A stretch of DNA of 64,000 bases from Pseudoalteromonas sp. GCY (GCF_016695175.1 NZ_CP068023.1:2681501-2745500), one strand, 5' to 3'. Shown: positions 27,520-38,657, counted from the first letter of the stretch. Numbers and translations are program-made. The notes: generated from the sequence alone by a model not told the origin.

Positions 27520-28037
27520 TACTTATTGCTAACCGCTTTTACCACTTCTTCAGAAAGGTCGGCTACTTTATCAGGATTGAAGTAAATTGTCGTATCTTTT
27601 ACTTTAACTTCGTCAAACTTACCTTTTTTAGCAACAGACTCAATCGCATCTACGATTAGCTTTTGTACTTTAGCAAGCTCTTGGTTTTGACGAACTTTAA
27701 TTTCTTGCTCTAGTGGACGACCTTTTTCAGCAAGTGTCTTTTGCATGCCTTGGATCTTCTCACGAAGCGCTTCTTTTTGCTCTTCACTCATTGTCGTCGC
27801 TTCGCGCTTAAATTTTTCAGCTTCGAAACGAATGTCACCTTGAATTTTTTCAAGCTCTTGACGACGCTCAGCGAACTCAGCTTGTAGTGTCTGTTCAATT
27901 TTCGCCATTTGTGGAATTTGCTTATACACTTCCTGCATGTCTACGATGCCTACTTTGTGTGCAAATGCGCTACCTGAAGCACCCATCATTAGTGCTGCAG
28001 TCATGGCTAGTGTTGATGATTTAATAAATTTTTTCAC
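27519..28037 (-). CDS. skp: periplasmic chaperone Skp/OmpH
   Basis: A 172-residue protein with a signal peptide (residues 1-26, ending ASGSAFA). The mature part starts HKVGIVDMQEVYKQIPQ and continues as long charged helices, the tentacles that cradle unfolded outer-membrane proteins. It delivers clients to BamA, encoded just upstream. It is 11 bp from bamA, with a purine-rich ribosome site AAGGAGT. Confidence 0.95.
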   Translation of the reverse strand: MKKFIKSSTLAMTAALMMGASGSAFAHKVGIVDMQEVYKQIPQMAKIEQTLQAEFAERRQELEKIQGDIRFEAEKFKREATTMSEEQKEALREKIQGMQKTLAEKGRPLEQEIKVRQNQELAKVQKLIVDAIESVAKKGKFDEVKVKDTTIYFNPDKVADLSEEVVKAVSNK

Positions 28038-28048
28038 AATAAAACTCC

Positions 28049-30520
28049 TTAGAATGTATTACTGATATTGAAGCTGATCGTCTTCGTATCGTCTTCTTCT
28101 TCTTTTTTAAGTGGGTAAGCGAAACTGATCAGCATAGGCCCCATAGGCGAGATCCACTGAATCGATAAACCCGTTGATACTCTGAACCTTGATGGATCAG
28201 AGAAATCAGAAAGTAGATTGTATTGATCTTCTGGCAAGTTGTTATAACGGTCTACATCAAACTCCGTATCCCAAACGTTTGCCGCATCGACGAAGAAACT
28301 CGTTCTTACTGAACTCGTATTTTCTTCGTCTAGGAATGGCGTTGGTACGATAAGCTCAAGACCTGCTAGTGCTTTTGCGTTACCACCGATACGACCACCT
28401 AGATTTAGCGTATCAAATTGCTGATCGCCGCCAATACAGCTACCTGATGTACCATCTGGTTTAGGTGTGCCCGGAATACACTTAGGCGCACGCTGTACCG
28501 CTCGAGGTAGAATCGTGTTTCGGTCAAAACCACGCAGTTCTTGCTCTGAAATACGGAAGAACTCTTGGAATGGCAATACTTGCTCAAAGCCATTCGTCTC
28601 GCCATAGCCGTTACCATAGCCTAAACCCGCTCTCGCTGAGAATACCCAACGATGGTCATTACTGATTGGCCAGTAAAAACGTGAATCGTAATTAATCTTG
28701 AAGAAATTAAGATCTGAGTTTGGCGTGGTAACACTTAAGTTCAAGCTTTGACGAGAACCTGCTGTTGGGAACATACCACGGTTAACCGTTACACGTGACC
28801 AACCTGCACTTAACTCATATTTAGTAAAATCATAATCTGCATTTGGATCGCTTTCGTTTAAGAAGCTCTCACGAAGTACTCGTGTTTGTTCAAAGTCTGA
28901 AATTTGCGAAAGACTTTCTTCAATCCAACGAATACCGAAGTTAACACGATTGATAGCATTGATTGGGAAACCAAAGTTAGTGCCGATACCGTAGCTCGTC
29001 GATTTATAATCTACAATCCCAAACTCACTTGCATCGAACTTACTATAGAATATACTGCTGCCTTGCGACACGCCATCAGGCGTAAAGTAAGGATCGGTAT
29101 AAGATACACTATAACGCTCTGAACCACGCGAAGTGTTAATATTGAAAGCAACTTGGTTACCAGATCCTAGGAAGTTTGACTCACTAACACCAATGTTAAA
29201 CTGAAGACCGGCATAAGAACCATAAGCAACACCTGCTTGGAAACTACCTGCAGGCTGTTCTTTTACTTTAAAGTCAACATCAACCTGATCTTCAACGCCT
29301 GGAATTGGCTTCACTTCAAACTCTACCGATTCCATATATGGCAAACGTTGAATTTGAAGCTTTGAACGCTCTAGGTTTTGGTTAGACAACCACGCACCTT
29401 CAAGCTGCGTCATTTCACGACGTAATACCTCGTCTGCTGTATTTTGGTTACCGTTCACCACGATACGACGTACATATACGCGCTTTCCAGGATCAACAGA
29501 TAGTGTTAATTGTACTTCTTTGTTTTCGTCATCGATTTCTGGAACGGTTCGTACTTCTGCATTGGCATATCCAAAACGAGCCAAATAGCTCTTAATGAAG
29601 TCTTCAGTTGCCGTTACAACTGAGCCGTTGTAAAGCTCACCAGCGCGAAGTGGCACTATGCCCTTAATTAAATCTTCACGACCTAATAAGTCACCAATGA
29701 AATCAAACCCTTTAACGGTATATTTTTCACCTTCGGTGATGTTTGCCGTAACATAAACTGATTCACGTTCTGGGCTTACTGAAACCTGCGTTGAATCGAT
29801 GTTAAAACGTAAATAACCACGGTCTAGGTAAAAACTGCGGATCTTTTCTAAATCGCCTTCAATGGTTTGCTTTTGATAACGGTCATTAGATAGGAAGCGC
29901 CACCAAGGCAAGTCCTGCTGAGATTCAATTAGGTTAAGAAGTTCTTCGTCCGAGAACAGCTCATTACCAACAAGGTTAATTTGACGTACAGAAGCAGCAT
30001 CACCCTCTTCAAACTTCAGCATCAGCTTCACACGGTTACGTGGCAATTCAACAATGCTCACCTCAACCTTAGCGTTGTATTTACCAATACTGTGGAAGAA
30101 TTCCGTTAAGCCTTTTTCGATACTATCGAGTACAGTTCTGTCTAACGGTTCACCTTGGCGAATATTTTGCTGCTCTAAACTCTCGTTTAGCTGTTCGTCT
30201 TTGATGTCTTTGTTGCCATCAAATTCGATTGAGCTGATAGTTGGACGTTCTTTAACCTTAAAAATAATCTGATTACCATCACGGAATACCGCAATGTTGT
30301 CAAAGTGGCCAGACTTGTACAACGCCTTGATTGTGCGTGAAATAGTAAACTGATCGACATTGTCACCAACGTTGATCGGAATATGTGTCAATGCAGCACC
30401 TAGTGCAACGCGCTGCAGCCCTTCTACTTTTAAATCTTCTACGATAAAGGAGTTTTGCCCTAAGGCAGCAAAACTAGCGCCCAGTAAACTGGTTACTGCA
30501 ATGTGTTTTTTTATAGGCAT
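28049..30520 (-). CDS. bamA: outer membrane protein assembly factor BamA
   Basis: An 823-residue Omp85 protein that inserts beta-barrels into the outer membrane. A signal peptide (about 1-21) is followed by five POTRA domains (about 24-420; FIVEDLKVEGLQRV opens POTRA1) and a 16-strand barrel ending in phenylalanine. The conserved loop-6 RGF is in QELRGFDRNT, and two cysteines bracket a short loop after it, as in E. coli BamA. It sits between rseP and skp, the usual order. Confidence 0.98.
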   Translation of the reverse strand: MPIKKHIAVTSLLGASFAALGQNSFIVEDLKVEGLQRVALGAALTHIPINVGDNVDQFTISRTIKALYKSGHFDNIAVFRDGNQIIFKVKERPTISSIEFDGNKDIKDEQLNESLEQQNIRQGEPLDRTVLDSIEKGLTEFFHSIGKYNAKVEVSIVELPRNRVKLMLKFEEGDAASVRQINLVGNELFSDEELLNLIESQQDLPWWRFLSNDRYQKQTIEGDLEKIRSFYLDRGYLRFNIDSTQVSVSPERESVYVTANITEGEKYTVKGFDFIGDLLGREDLIKGIVPLRAGELYNGSVVTATEDFIKSYLARFGYANAEVRTVPEIDDENKEVQLTLSVDPGKRVYVRRIVVNGNQNTADEVLRREMTQLEGAWLSNQNLERSKLQIQRLPYMESVEFEVKPIPGVEDQVDVDFKVKEQPAGSFQAGVAYGSYAGLQFNIGVSESNFLGSGNQVAFNINTSRGSERYSVSYTDPYFTPDGVSQGSSIFYSKFDASEFGIVDYKSTSYGIGTNFGFPINAINRVNFGIRWIEESLSQISDFEQTRVLRESFLNESDPNADYDFTKYELSAGWSRVTVNRGMFPTAGSRQSLNLSVTTPNSDLNFFKINYDSRFYWPISNDHRWVFSARAGLGYGNGYGETNGFEQVLPFQEFFRISEQELRGFDRNTILPRAVQRAPKCIPGTPKPDGTSGSCIGGDQQFDTLNLGGRIGGNAKALAGLELIVPTPFLDEENTSSVRTSFFVDAANVWDTEFDVDRYNNLPEDQYNLLSDFSDPSRFRVSTGLSIQWISPMGPMLISFAYPLKKEEEDDTKTISFNISNTF

Positions 30521-30686
30521 TTTATTATCTTTATCCTTTACAACAATTTTGGCGCGATACGCTAAGGCCCATTACATCACAACATTCAAACGTTACAGCT
30601 TTTGTATTATGTTATCCGTTGTATGCTTGAACAAAAATGCAAACATTTAAACTGCATATAATGTGCGCTTTTTAGCACCGCACGGC
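30521..30686. other. rseP-bamA intergenic gap
   Basis: A 166-bp gap in an otherwise tight gene string. It could hold a promoter for bamA-skp-lpxD-fabZ-lpxA, but no clear sigma-70 pair and no sigma-E motif (GAACTT-N16-TCNNA) was found here. Confidence 0.35.
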
Positions 30687-32039
30687 TTAAAGCCGAGAAA
30701 CATCATTAAATAGTGCAAAAAACGTTAAGGCAAGAAGAAGCGCTGCTCCAATCTTAAACCCAAACTCTTGTGTCTTTTCAGAGACTGGTTTTCTGCGAAT
30801 TAGTTCAATTAAGTAATACATTAAATGCCCACCATCTAGGACAGGGAGCGGTAATAAGTTAAAAACTCCTAAATTCACGCTGATAAGCGCTAAGAAGCCT
30901 AAAAATGCAACTAACCCGTAACTAACACTATTTCCGGCACTAACCGCGATCCCCACAGGCCCGCTTAAGTTTTTTACCGAGACTTGGCCCGTGATTAAGT
31001 TGCCGATCATGTCGAAACTTAAGGCAATCAAGTCGTAAGTTTTACGAATGCCAAGCACCATACTATCTAGGATGCCGTATTGTCTAGTTTCAATATAACC
31101 ATTTGGCCACTTTTCCATCACAGGCACAACGCCCAAGTAGCCTTGTACGACACCTTCTGGTGAAGTTTTCGCCTGAGGGGTTATTGTTAGGGTTTGTGGC
31201 TGACCATCGCGCAGAATATCAATGCTTATGGCTTGATTTGCCGATTTTTGAACTCGGCTCACCAGCTGTTGCCAAGATGTCAATTTGTCACCATTTATCG
31301 CAACTAGCGTATCTTCCACTTGTAAGCCACCTTTGTCAGCGGCGGCTCCTTCTTCGATATAACCGAGCTGCAGTGTCAGCGGCGGTCTATATGGCGTAAT
31401 GCCGACTGAGGTCAGCGGCGCTTCGTCCTGCTTTTCCAGCTTCCAATCGCTCAAATGTAGCGTACGGATCGCCAAACTACCTTTTTCATCTTGTACTTTG
31501 GCAACCAAGGATGGTTCACCCAAATGCGCCATTAATTCGAATGTGACGTCCTGCCATGAGTGCACTAACTCATCATTCAGTGCAATGATATGGTCGCCTG
31601 ATTGAAATCCAGCATCCGCTGCGATACTGGTTGGTGTCACACTACCAACGACGGGTTTTACTGATTGAACCCCTACCATATACATTGCCGCTAACGCGAC
31701 AATAGCAAACAAAAAGTTCGCAATGGGGCCTGCAGCTACCACAGCGATACGAGAAAGTACTGGCTTATTATTGAAGGCGAGGTGACGCTCCTGCTCTGGC
31801 ACATCGTCAACGCGTTCATCGAGCATTTTGACATAGCCGCCAAGTGGAATTGCGGCGATAACGTATTCAGTTTGATGTTTGTCATACCACTTAACTAAAG
31901 GCTTACCAAAACCGATAGAAAAACGTAAGACCTTAACGCCGGCTTTTCTGGCAACCCAAAAATGGCCATATTCATGAACGGTAACTAAAATCCCTAAAGC
32001 AAGAATAAATGAGCCTAAGTGCCAGAAAAATTCAAACAT
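30687..32039 (-). CDS. rseP: site-2 protease RseP
   Basis: A 450-residue inner-membrane zinc metalloprotease that makes the second cut in RseA and so frees sigma-E. The zinc motif HEYGH is at residues 22-26 and LDGGHL is in the third membrane segment (near residue 400). Two PDZ domains lie between. Both its substrate RseA and RpoE are encoded in this window (52.6-53.8 kb). It starts 2 bp after dxr. Confidence 0.96.
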   Translation of the reverse strand: MFEFFWHLGSFILALGILVTVHEYGHFWVARKAGVKVLRFSIGFGKPLVKWYDKHQTEYVIAAIPLGGYVKMLDERVDDVPEQERHLAFNNKPVLSRIAVVAAGPIANFLFAIVALAAMYMVGVQSVKPVVGSVTPTSIAADAGFQSGDHIIALNDELVHSWQDVTFELMAHLGEPSLVAKVQDEKGSLAIRTLHLSDWKLEKQDEAPLTSVGITPYRPPLTLQLGYIEEGAAADKGGLQVEDTLVAINGDKLTSWQQLVSRVQKSANQAISIDILRDGQPQTLTITPQAKTSPEGVVQGYLGVVPVMEKWPNGYIETRQYGILDSMVLGIRKTYDLIALSFDMIGNLITGQVSVKNLSGPVGIAVSAGNSVSYGLVAFLGFLALISVNLGVFNLLPLPVLDGGHLMYYLIELIRRKPVSEKTQEFGFKIGAALLLALTFFALFNDVSRL

Positions 32040-32041
32040 GG

Positions 32042-33232
32042 TTACCTCAATGTGGCGATAATTTGCTGCGCTCGGTGGCGGGCAGTTTGGTCTGTTTCCA
32101 TAATAGACTCAACAGATTCTAATACGCTTAGCGCACTTTGCTCAAGCGTTAAGGCATTGACTCGATAGATATCACAAAACCCAATCTTACCCTCTAAAAA
32201 TGCCGCAACGGCAATTTCATTTGCAGCATTCACTGTTGTTGTTGCGGCCTGACCACTACGACAGGCGTCAATCGCTAATTTGAGGTTGGGATAACGGTTA
32301 AAATCTGGTTTGGTAAAAGTGAAATCGACAATCTGAGAAAAATCTAATGGCTCGACGCCCGCGTCAATTCTTTCAGGATAGGCAAGCCCATATGCAATCG
32401 GCGTTCGCATGTCTGGCTGCCCCATTTGTGCCAGCACCGAGCCATCGCGATACTGCACCATAGAGTGGATCATACTTTGTGGGTGGATCACCACTTCAAT
32501 ATCGTCAGCTGAGCAGTTAAATAACCACTTAGCCTCAATAAACTCTAGCCCTTTATTCATCATGGTCGCAGAGTCGACAGAGATTTTTCTGCCCATAGAC
32601 CAATTAGGATGCGCAACCGCTTCTTCTACCGTTACTGAAGCTAAGGTAGCCAATGAACGCTGCAAGAAAGGTCCACCTGAACCGGTTAATAAAATCTTAC
32701 TAACACCGCTGTGACTTAGATTTGAAGATTGTCCAGTTTGTATGGTCGTTGGTAGACACTGATAAATGGCATTATGCTCACTGTCGATAGGGAGTAAAGT
32801 CGCACCATGCGCTTTTACTTTATCCATAAACAGCTGGCCACTCATTACTAACGACTCTTTATTCGCCAGCAACACTTTTTTACCCGCCTCGACTGCCGCT
32901 AAAGTCGGTAACAACCCTGCTGCACCAACGATTGCGGACATCACGATATCCACATCTACGTGGCGAGCCATCTCGGCCATTGCTTCAACGCCATGGAGTA
33001 CTTCGGTGGTAGTGCCCGTCAAACGTTGAGAAAGTTGCTGAGCTGCGTGCTCAGTGCTCATAACCGCGTATTTGGGCCGATGACGTAAACAAAGCTCAGC
33101 CATCTTTTCCGCATTTTGCCCTGCGACTAAGGCAAATATACGATATTGTTCTTTATTGCGGCTGACGACGTCTAAGGTTGATAGTCCAATAGAGCCTGTC
33201 GCTCCCAGCACTACCAAGTTTTGCTCGCTCAT
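32042..33232 (-). CDS. dxr: 1-deoxy-D-xylulose 5-phosphate reductoisomerase
   Basis: A 396-residue NADPH-dependent enzyme making MEP, the committed step of bacterial isoprenoid synthesis. The nucleotide motif [14 protein letters not shown] opens the protein; [11 protein letters not shown] and [21 protein letters not shown] hold metal and substrate ligands. The start at ATG 33232 overlaps the cdsA stop (ATGA) and is preferred over an upstream in-frame start at 33256. Isoprenoids made here feed UppS, encoded two genes upstream. Confidence 0.97.
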   Translation of the reverse strand: MSEQNLVVLGATGSIGLSTLDVVSRNKEQYRIFALVAGQNAEKMAELCLRHRPKYAVMSTEHAAQQLSQRLTGTTTEVLHGVEAMAEMARHVDVDIVMSAIVGAAGLLPTLAAVEAGKKVLLANKESLVMSGQLFMDKVKAHGATLLPIDSEHNAIYQCLPTTIQTGQSSNLSHSGVSKILLTGSGGPFLQRSLATLASVTVEEAVAHPNWSMGRKISVDSATMMNKGLEFIEAKWLFNCSADDIEVVIHPQSMIHSMVQYRDGSVLAQMGQPDMRTPIAYGLAYPERIDAGVEPLDFSQIVDFTFTKPDFNRYPNLKLAIDACRSGQAATTTVNAANEIAVAAFLEGKIGFCDIYRVNALTLEQSALSVLESVESIMETDQTARHRAQQIIATLR

Positions 33233-34095
33233 AGCACAACCGTCCAAGCGTAGCAAAAAGCAAAAATGGGGGCTGCAGCCGTTAAACTATCAATGCGATC
33301 AAGGATACCGCCGTGACCTGGCAAACAACGGCCAGAATCTTTAAGACCTACTTCGCGCTTAAACATACTTTCAAGCAAATCACCAACAGCAGAAAATAGC
33401 GCGATAATAATGGTCATTGCAGCATAAATAGGCCACATATTGAGATCAATCGCAGCAAAGTGACAAAACACTAACACAAAAACAACCGCGGTGATCACAC
33501 CACCAACTAGACCTTCAATCGTTTTATTAGGGCTCACTTTAGGCATGAGCTTATGCTTGCCTAAATTCTTTCCAGCGAAGTAAGCGCCAATATCCGCACT
33601 CCACACTATGCCCAATACCACCATGATAAGGACTGAACCTATGTGCTCGCCATCTTCGTATCCGGCACTACGCATCACGTTTAACGCAAGCCACAGAGGG
33701 ACTAGCGTCAGTACACCGGCGATGGAGCGCATCATGATCCCTTCATTCCAAGCACGAGCTGCTCGTGGGTATTTAACCACTAAGAAAGTGGCAACCAACC
33801 ACCACGCAAAAGCTAACGTAAATACATAATTAGCATCAGCGACTAAGCGCCCTTGCTGCCATAAATCTTGTATTGGCCAATGGGTGTTAAGCAATAGAAT
33901 TAACACCGCCATGACGCCAACGAAAGTAAAACGCTGACGCTTTTGACATAGGCCTGCAAGCGCCGACCACTCCCATGCACCAAGCAAAACGATTAGTGCG
34001 GCAATCGTACTAAACATTGCCAGCGGTGTATAAAACACCAAAAGTAGAGCCAGAGGTGCAAGCACCGCTGACGTTAGAATACGTTGTTTTAACAA
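33229..34095 (-). CDS. cdsA: phosphatidate cytidylyltransferase
   Basis: A 288-residue polytopic enzyme converting phosphatidic acid and CTP to CDP-diacylglycerol, the precursor of all membrane phospholipids. It has about eight hydrophobic segments and a C-terminal signature in [20 protein letters not shown], followed by [14 protein letters not shown]. It is 10 bp from uppS and overlaps dxr. Confidence 0.96.
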   Translation of the reverse strand: MLKQRILTSAVLAPLALLLVFYTPLAMFSTIAALIVLLGAWEWSALAGLCQKRQRFTFVGVMAVLILLLNTHWPIQDLWQQGRLVADANYVFTLAFAWWLVATFLVVKYPRAARAWNEGIMMRSIAGVLTLVPLWLALNVMRSAGYEDGEHIGSVLIMVVLGIVWSADIGAYFAGKNLGKHKLMPKVSPNKTIEGLVGGVITAVVFVLVFCHFAAIDLNMWPIYAAMTIIIALFSAVGDLLESMFKREVGLKDSGRCLPGHGGILDRIDSLTAAAPIFAFCYAWTVVL

Positions 34096-34105
34096 ATTTG
34101 AACCC

Positions 34106-34879
34106 TTAACTTGTTGCGTCTTTCTCTGCGAGGAGCTGCTTTATCTGCTCTCCTGTGCATCCGAAGCGTCGCTCTCTAGACACGTAACAAGCTATGGCTT
34201 CAGAGAATGCTTGCTCGTCAAAATCAGGCCAAAGCGTGTCGGTAAAATAGAGTTCGGCATACGCAGCTTGCCATAGCAAGAAGTTACTAATGCGGAAGTC
34301 GCCTCCCGTTCTGATCAGCAAGTCGAGATTCGCTTGATCGGCCATCGTCATCTGCTCTGTCAAGGCATCTTCGGTTATATCACTTGGTTGCAATTCACCC
34401 GCTGCAACTTGTTTTGCGAGGTGTTGTGCTGCTTGTGTGATATCCCAACGTCCACCGTAATTTGCTGCAATGTTTAAGTTAAGCCCTGTATTGTCCTGGG
34501 TCAATATTTGAGCTTCATGAACACGCTGTTGGAGGCTGTCAGGAAAACGAGAAAGATCGCCAATAATGGTTAGCTTTACGTTGTTCTTATGTAATTTTTT
34601 AACTTCTTTAGACAACACATAAATAAATAATTCCATCAACGTGCTGACTTCATCTTCTGGCCTACGCCAGTTTTCACTACTAAAGGCAAATAGCGTCAAA
34701 GACTCTATACCTAACTTGGAACAGAATTGTACAGCACTGCGAACCGAATCTACGCCCTTCTTGTGTCCGAAGGCGCGCGGACGCCTGCGAGCTTGAGCCC
34801 AACGACCGTTGCCATCCATTATTATCGCAACATGTTTTGGCAATGATTGCTGCGAAATAACCTCTGCTTTTAAAACCAT
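34106..34879 (-). CDS. uppS: undecaprenyl diphosphate synthase
   Basis: A 257-residue cis-prenyltransferase making the C55 carrier for peptidoglycan and O-antigen. Family motifs are [14 protein letters not shown] (catalytic Asp22), FAFSSENW and the C-terminal [19 protein letters not shown]. It heads the uppS-cdsA-dxr-rseP-bamA string after the frr terminator. Confidence 0.97.
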   Translation of the reverse strand: MVLKAEVISQQSLPKHVAIIMDGNGRWAQARRRPRAFGHKKGVDSVRSAVQFCSKLGIESLTLFAFSSENWRRPEDEVSTLMELFIYVLSKEVKKLHKNNVKLTIIGDLSRFPDSLQQRVHEAQILTQDNTGLNLNIAANYGGRWDITQAAQHLAKQVAAGELQPSDITEDALTEQMTMADQANLDLLIRTGGDFRISNFLLWQAAYAELYFTDTLWPDFDEQAFSEAIACYVSRERRFGCTGEQIKQLLAEKDATS

Positions 34880-34892
34880 AATTCCAATTTAA

Positions 34893-34929
34893 GTGAAAAA
34901 AAACGCCGCCTAGTATACCCTAGGCGGCG
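34893..34929 (-). terminator. intrinsic terminator after frr
   Basis: A 10-bp GC-rich stem, arms CGCCGCCTAG (34904-34913) and 34920-34929, loop of six. Read leftward it is followed by eight T. The strong stem should separate frr from uppS. Confidence 0.88.
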
Positions 34930-35050
34930 CTTCAAACCTAATAAATTTGTCATTGTACCTAGCCAAAAAAACGCTAACTGCTCAGAAACAAAGCAGAATT
35001 TTCTGCAATACGTAAACAGTGCGTAAACATAAACGCTAGGATATAGACAT

Positions 35051-35608
35051 TTAGATTTCCATCAACTCAGCTTCTTTCGCGCTTAGTTGCGTATCCATTT
35101 CTTTGATGAACTTGTCAGTCAATTTTTGGATATCATCTTCAGCTTGACGCGCTTCGTCTTCAGAAATTTCTTTGTCTTTTAGCAATGATTTAATATCACC
35201 GTTTGCATCACGGCGAATATTACGTACTGCAACACGACCACCTTCAACCTCACCACGTACGATCTTGATGAGATCTTTACGACGTTCTTCTGTTAGTGGA
35301 GGAAGTGGAACACGGATCACAGTACCTGCTGACATTGGGTTTAAACCTAAGTCAGAAGACATGATTGCTTTTTCTACCGCTTGTGCAAGCGATTTGTCGA
35401 ATACGCTGATAGCCAGTGTACGAGAGTCTTCCGTCGTTACGTTTGCTACTTGGTTTAGCGGTGTATCTGCACCGTAGTAAGAAACAGAAATACCATCTAG
35501 TAGCGCAGGGTGTGCACGACCTGTGCGGATTTTAGAAAGCTGGCTTCCAAGTGCAGCCACACTTTTTTTCATGCGCTCTTGAGCGTCTTTTTTAATATCT
35601 TCGATCAC
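35051..35608 (-). CDS. frr: ribosome recycling factor
   Basis: A 185-residue factor that splits post-termination ribosomes with EF-G. It matches in length and in the segments [25 protein letters not shown] and [18 protein letters not shown], including the conserved Arg hinge region. Gene order rpsB-tsf-pyrH-frr is the standard one. Confidence 0.97.
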   Translation of the reverse strand: MIEDIKKDAQERMKKSVAALGSQLSKIRTGRAHPALLDGISVSYYGADTPLNQVANVTTEDSRTLAISVFDKSLAQAVEKAIMSSDLGLNPMSAGTVIRVPLPPLTEERRKDLIKIVRGEVEGGRVAVRNIRRDANGDIKSLLKDKEISEDEARQAEDDIQKLTDKFIKEMDTQLSAKEAELMEI

Positions 35609-35700
35609 AATACTTTCCTAGTCTGTTCTTGTTATGCCAGATTATACTCGCAATTTAGAGATTCGCTACTTAACTACGAGTTGCTGAAATAGTCGTCAGA

Positions 35701-36438
35701 TTATTCTGCTGCTTGAGAAGAGATAAGGGTACCTTCCTCTTCACCCATGATGACATTTTTCAATGCACCTGGTTTATTCATGTTGAATACGCTGATTGGC
35801 ATATTGTGGTCACGTGCCAATGTAAATGCAGCTAAATCCATCACTTTCAATTCTTTGTCGATCACTTCGTTGTAAGTCAACGTACGGTATAGCGTAGCAT
35901 CTGGGTTTTTCACCGGATCGTCACTAAATACTCCTTCAACCTTAGTGGCTTTAATCACGGTATCCGCTTCAATCTCGATACCGCGCAAACATGCTGCTGA
36001 ATCCGTGGTAAAGAATGGGTTGCCCGTACCTGCTGAGAAAATAACAACACGGCCAGATTTTAATAGGCTAATTGCTTCTGCCCAATTGTACGCATCACAC
36101 ACACCATTTAGCGGGATAGCAGACATCAAACGTGCGTTTACAAAAGCACGGTGCAGCGCATCACGCATCGCAAGGCCATTCATGACGGTCGCTAGCATGC
36201 CCATGTGGTCGCCCACAACTCGGTTCATGCCCGCTTCTGCAAGTGAACCACCACGTAAGAAGTTACCGCCACCGATAACCAAACCTACTTCTACGTCGAG
36301 CTCTACTAACTCTTTGATTTCTTGTGCCATACGATCCAATACTTTTGGATCGATACCAAAGCCTTCATCTCCCATTAAAGCTTCACCACTAAGCTTTAAA
36401 AGAACGCGTCTAAAAACAGGTTTTTTATTGATAGTCAT
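35701..36438 (-). CDS. pyrH: uridylate kinase
   Basis: A 245-residue UMP kinase of the amino-acid-kinase fold. It opens with [15 protein letters not shown], then [12 protein letters not shown] (phosphate loop) and [19 protein letters not shown] (UMP/ATP site). It is 92 bp upstream of frr and isolated from tsf by a terminator. Confidence 0.97.
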   Translation of the reverse strand: MTINKKPVFRRVLLKLSGEALMGDEGFGIDPKVLDRMAQEIKELVELDVEVGLVIGGGNFLRGGSLAEAGMNRVVGDHMGMLATVMNGLAMRDALHRAFVNARLMSAIPLNGVCDAYNWAEAISLLKSGRVVIFSAGTGNPFFTTDSAACLRGIEIEADTVIKATKVEGVFSDDPVKNPDATLYRTLTYNEVIDKELKVMDLAAFTLARDHNMPISVFNMNKPGALKNVIMGEEEGTLISSQAAE

Positions 36439-36466
36439 AATATCCGGGCCAATTAAAAGTGAGGTA

Positions 36467-36510
36467 AAAAATAACCGCGCTTATGCTAGACATAAATGCG
36501 CGGTTATTTT
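36467..36510 (-). terminator. intrinsic terminator after tsf
   Basis: Arms 36468-36480 (AAAATAACCGCGC) and 36498-36510 are complementary over 13 bp; read leftward the stem ends in TTATTTTTTAC. It closes the rpsB-tsf operon. Confidence 0.8.
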
Positions 36511-36577
36511 AGAGAATTTTCAGCAATGACGCAAAGCTAATGTCAGCTTTTACGTCATTAGGCATCACAATAAGTGA

Positions 36578-37429
36578 TTACTGGCCTTTTGCTGCAGCGA
36601 TTTGTGCTGCAACTTCTGCTGCGAAGTCTTCTTCTTTCTTCTCGATACCTTCACCTACTTCTAGGCGAACGAATGAAGAAACAGATGCATTCTTCTCTTT
36701 AAGGTAGTCACCCACTGATTTCTTAGGTTCCATGATGAAAGCTTGACCAGTAAGAGAGATCTCACCAGTGAACTTCTTCATACGACCAACAACCATCTTC
36801 TCAGCGATTTCAGCTGGCTTACCTTCGTTCATTGCGATTTCAACTTGAACCGCTTTTTCTTTTTCAACTACTTCAGCAGGTACGTCTTCTGGGTTTAGGT
36901 AGTCTGGCTTAGAAGCAGCAACGTGCATTGCAACGTGCTTAAGTGTTTCTTCGTCAGCATCACCAGCTACAACCACACCGATACGCTCGCCGTGACGGTA
37001 AGCAACTAGCTTGTCACCTTGGATGTAAGAAACACGACGGATGTTCATGTTCTCACCGATTTTAGCTACTAGTGCAACACGAGTCTCTTCAAACTTAGCT
37101 TGTAAGTCTTCGATAGTTAGTTGCTCAGCTACAGCTGTGTCAGCAATTTCGTTAGCAAATGCAAGGAAGCTTGCGTCTTTTGCTACGAAGTCAGTTTGAC
37201 AGTTAACTTCTACTAGTGCAGCAAAACCTTCGCCTTGCTTGATGATGATTGTACCTTCAGCAGCGATGTTGCCTGCTTTTTTAGCAGCTTTAGCAGCACC
37301 ACTTTTACGCATGTTTTCGATTGCTTGATCGATATCACCGCCAGTTTCTGTCAGTGCTTTTTTACAATCCATCATGCCAGCGCCAGTGCGCTCACGAAGT
37401 TCTTTTACTAGGGCAGCAGTTACAGCCAT
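36578..37429 (-). CDS. tsf: elongation factor Ts
   Basis: A 283-residue guanine-nucleotide exchange factor for EF-Tu. Typical segments are [20 protein letters not shown], the TDFVAKD motif ([12 protein letters not shown]) that invades EF-Tu, and [16 protein letters not shown]. The true start is ATG 37429 ([10 protein letters not shown]); the frame extends 14 codons further without support. Second gene of the rpsB operon. Confidence 0.97.
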   Translation of the reverse strand: MAVTAALVKELRERTGAGMMDCKKALTETGGDIDQAIENMRKSGAAKAAKKAGNIAAEGTIIIKQGEGFAALVEVNCQTDFVAKDASFLAFANEIADTAVAEQLTIEDLQAKFEETRVALVAKIGENMNIRRVSYIQGDKLVAYRHGERIGVVVAGDADEETLKHVAMHVAASKPDYLNPEDVPAEVVEKEKAVQVEIAMNEGKPAEIAEKMVVGRMKKFTGEISLTGQAFIMEPKKSVGDYLKEKNASVSSFVRLEVGEGIEKKEEDFAAEVAAQIAAAKGQ

Positions 37430-37589
37430 TAGAATATCCTCAAATCTGAATTCAGTTCTTGATAAAACCAACCTTAGGTTGGCTGAATATCAAATCAAGT
37501 ACAGCTCGCCTCAATTTGATAAAAATCCGTTATCTTTCAAGGTCTGCTTGGCAAACAACGGGATAAGCAGTTAATCGCTTATAAAGAAT

Positions 37590-37625
37590 ATCAAGTCTTC
37601 ACCAATAATTTGATGAAGACTTGAT
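37590..37625 (-). terminator. rpsB-tsf intergenic stem-loop (attenuator or processing site)
   Basis: Perfect 12-bp arms 37590-37601 and 37614-37625 (ATCAAGTCTTCA / TGAAGACTTGAT) with a 12-nt loop and no U-tract. A second palindrome, CCAACCTTAGGTTGG, lies at 37468-37482. These fit attenuation or mRNA processing between rpsB and tsf rather than a full stop. Confidence 0.5.
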
Positions 37626-37649
37626 GACAGCTAATACCTAATCAGGTAA

Positions 37650-38378
37650 TTACTCAGCTTCAACGAAGTCGTCGTTTTCTGCTTGAGCAACGATGTTGCT
37701 TTCACGACCTTCAGTGATAGCAGTCGCTACTGCACCAGTGTATAGCTGGATTGCACGGATAGCGTCGTCGTTACCTGGGATGATGAAATCAACACCATCT
37801 GGGTTAGAGTTAGTATCAACAACAGATACTACTGGGATACCTAGGTTGTTAGCTTCACGGATAGCGATGTGCTCGTGGTCAGCGTCGATAACGAAGATAG
37901 CGTCTGGAAGACCACCCATATCTTTGATACCGCCAAGGCCTTTTTCAAGCTTTTGCATTTCACGAGTAAGCATTAGCGCTTCTTTCTTAGTAAGCTTCTC
38001 GAAAGTACCGTCTTGGCTTTGAGTCTCAAGCTCTTTAAGACGCTTGATTGATTGACGAACTGTTTTCCAGTTAGTCAACATACCACCTAACCAACGGTGA
38101 TTTACGTAGAACTGCTCACTTTGGATAGCCGCTTCTTTAACTGCTTCGCTTGCAGCGCGCTTAGTACCTACGAAAAGGATTTTGCCTTTGTTAGATGCTA
38201 CGTTCTGTAAGAACTTAAGTGCATCGTTGAACATAGGAACAGTTTTTTCTAGGTTGATGATATGAACGCGGTTACGTGCACCGAAGATGAACGGCTTCAT
38301 CTTAGGGTTCCAGTAACGTGCTTGGTGACCGAAGTGAACACCAGCTTGAAGCATATCGCGCATTGAAACGTTTGCCAT
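37650..38378 (-). CDS. rpsB: 30S ribosomal protein S2
   Basis: A 242-residue ribosomal protein. Family segments are [48 protein letters not shown] and [18 protein letters not shown]. The acidic C-terminal tail is normal for gammaproteobacteria. It is first in the rpsB-tsf operon. Confidence 0.98.
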   Translation of the reverse strand: MANVSMRDMLQAGVHFGHQARYWNPKMKPFIFGARNRVHIINLEKTVPMFNDALKFLQNVASNKGKILFVGTKRAASEAVKEAAIQSEQFYVNHRWLGGMLTNWKTVRQSIKRLKELETQSQDGTFEKLTKKEALMLTREMQKLEKGLGGIKDMGGLPDAIFVIDADHEHIAIREANNLGIPVVSVVDTNSNPDGVDFIIPGNDDAIRAIQLYTGAVATAITEGRESNIVAQAENDDFVEAE

Positions 38379-38565
38379 TGTATATTTCCTCTAAAAGTTA
38401 GGGTTAGGCCTCCACATATCCCATAGCACCAACACGAAGTTTTTATAACCGCATGCACCCAAGTGTATGTGTCGATATGTGTGTGTGTTAATATTAATAA
38501 GTGTGTTGTCTTAACTACAAACATTCATTCTCATCGTGTGAGGAAGAATTATTTGTAAAAAGACG
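38379..38565 (-). promoter_or_regulatory. rpsB 5' leader, likely S2 autoregulatory region
   Basis: The predicted transcript has a leader of about 187 nt. A perfect 8-bp long-range pairing (38474-38481 with 38413-38420, CACATATC/GATATGTG) encloses an internal structured segment, followed by a GGAGGCCTAACCC stretch close to the ribosome site. Gammaproteobacterial rpsB leaders are known targets of repression by S2. The match to that control element is by position and general features, not by alignment. Confidence 0.55.
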
Positions 38566-38571
38566 GCGCGC

Positions 38572-38600
38572 TTTATACCATATATAAAGAATTAACTCAA
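38572..38600 (-). promoter_or_regulatory. sigma-70 promoter of rpsB-tsf
   Basis: Minus-strand TTGAGT (38595-38600) and TATAAA (38572-38577) with a 17-bp spacer, followed by GCGCGCC, the GC-rich discriminator of growth-rate and ppGpp-controlled promoters. Confidence 0.75.
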
Positions 38601-38657
38601 TCTTATGCGTAAAATTTGTGCATAATAAATGTTCATCTAAATTGACTTGGAGTCTAA

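Noticed and set aside
30521..30686. sigma-E promoter before bamA
   Set aside because: Looked for GAACTT-N16-TCNNA on the minus strand; none found.
35945..36529. 194-residue plus-strand frame
   Set aside because: Antisense to pyrH; codon pattern is the mirror of the real gene.
38480..38492. GTGTGTGTG microsatellite as a phase-variation switch
   Set aside because: Too short and located in the rpsB leader, outside any coding frame.
38522..38536. Fur-box-like ATTCATTCTCATCG in the rpsB leader
   Set aside because: Only a half match, and a ribosomal operon is an unlikely Fur target.
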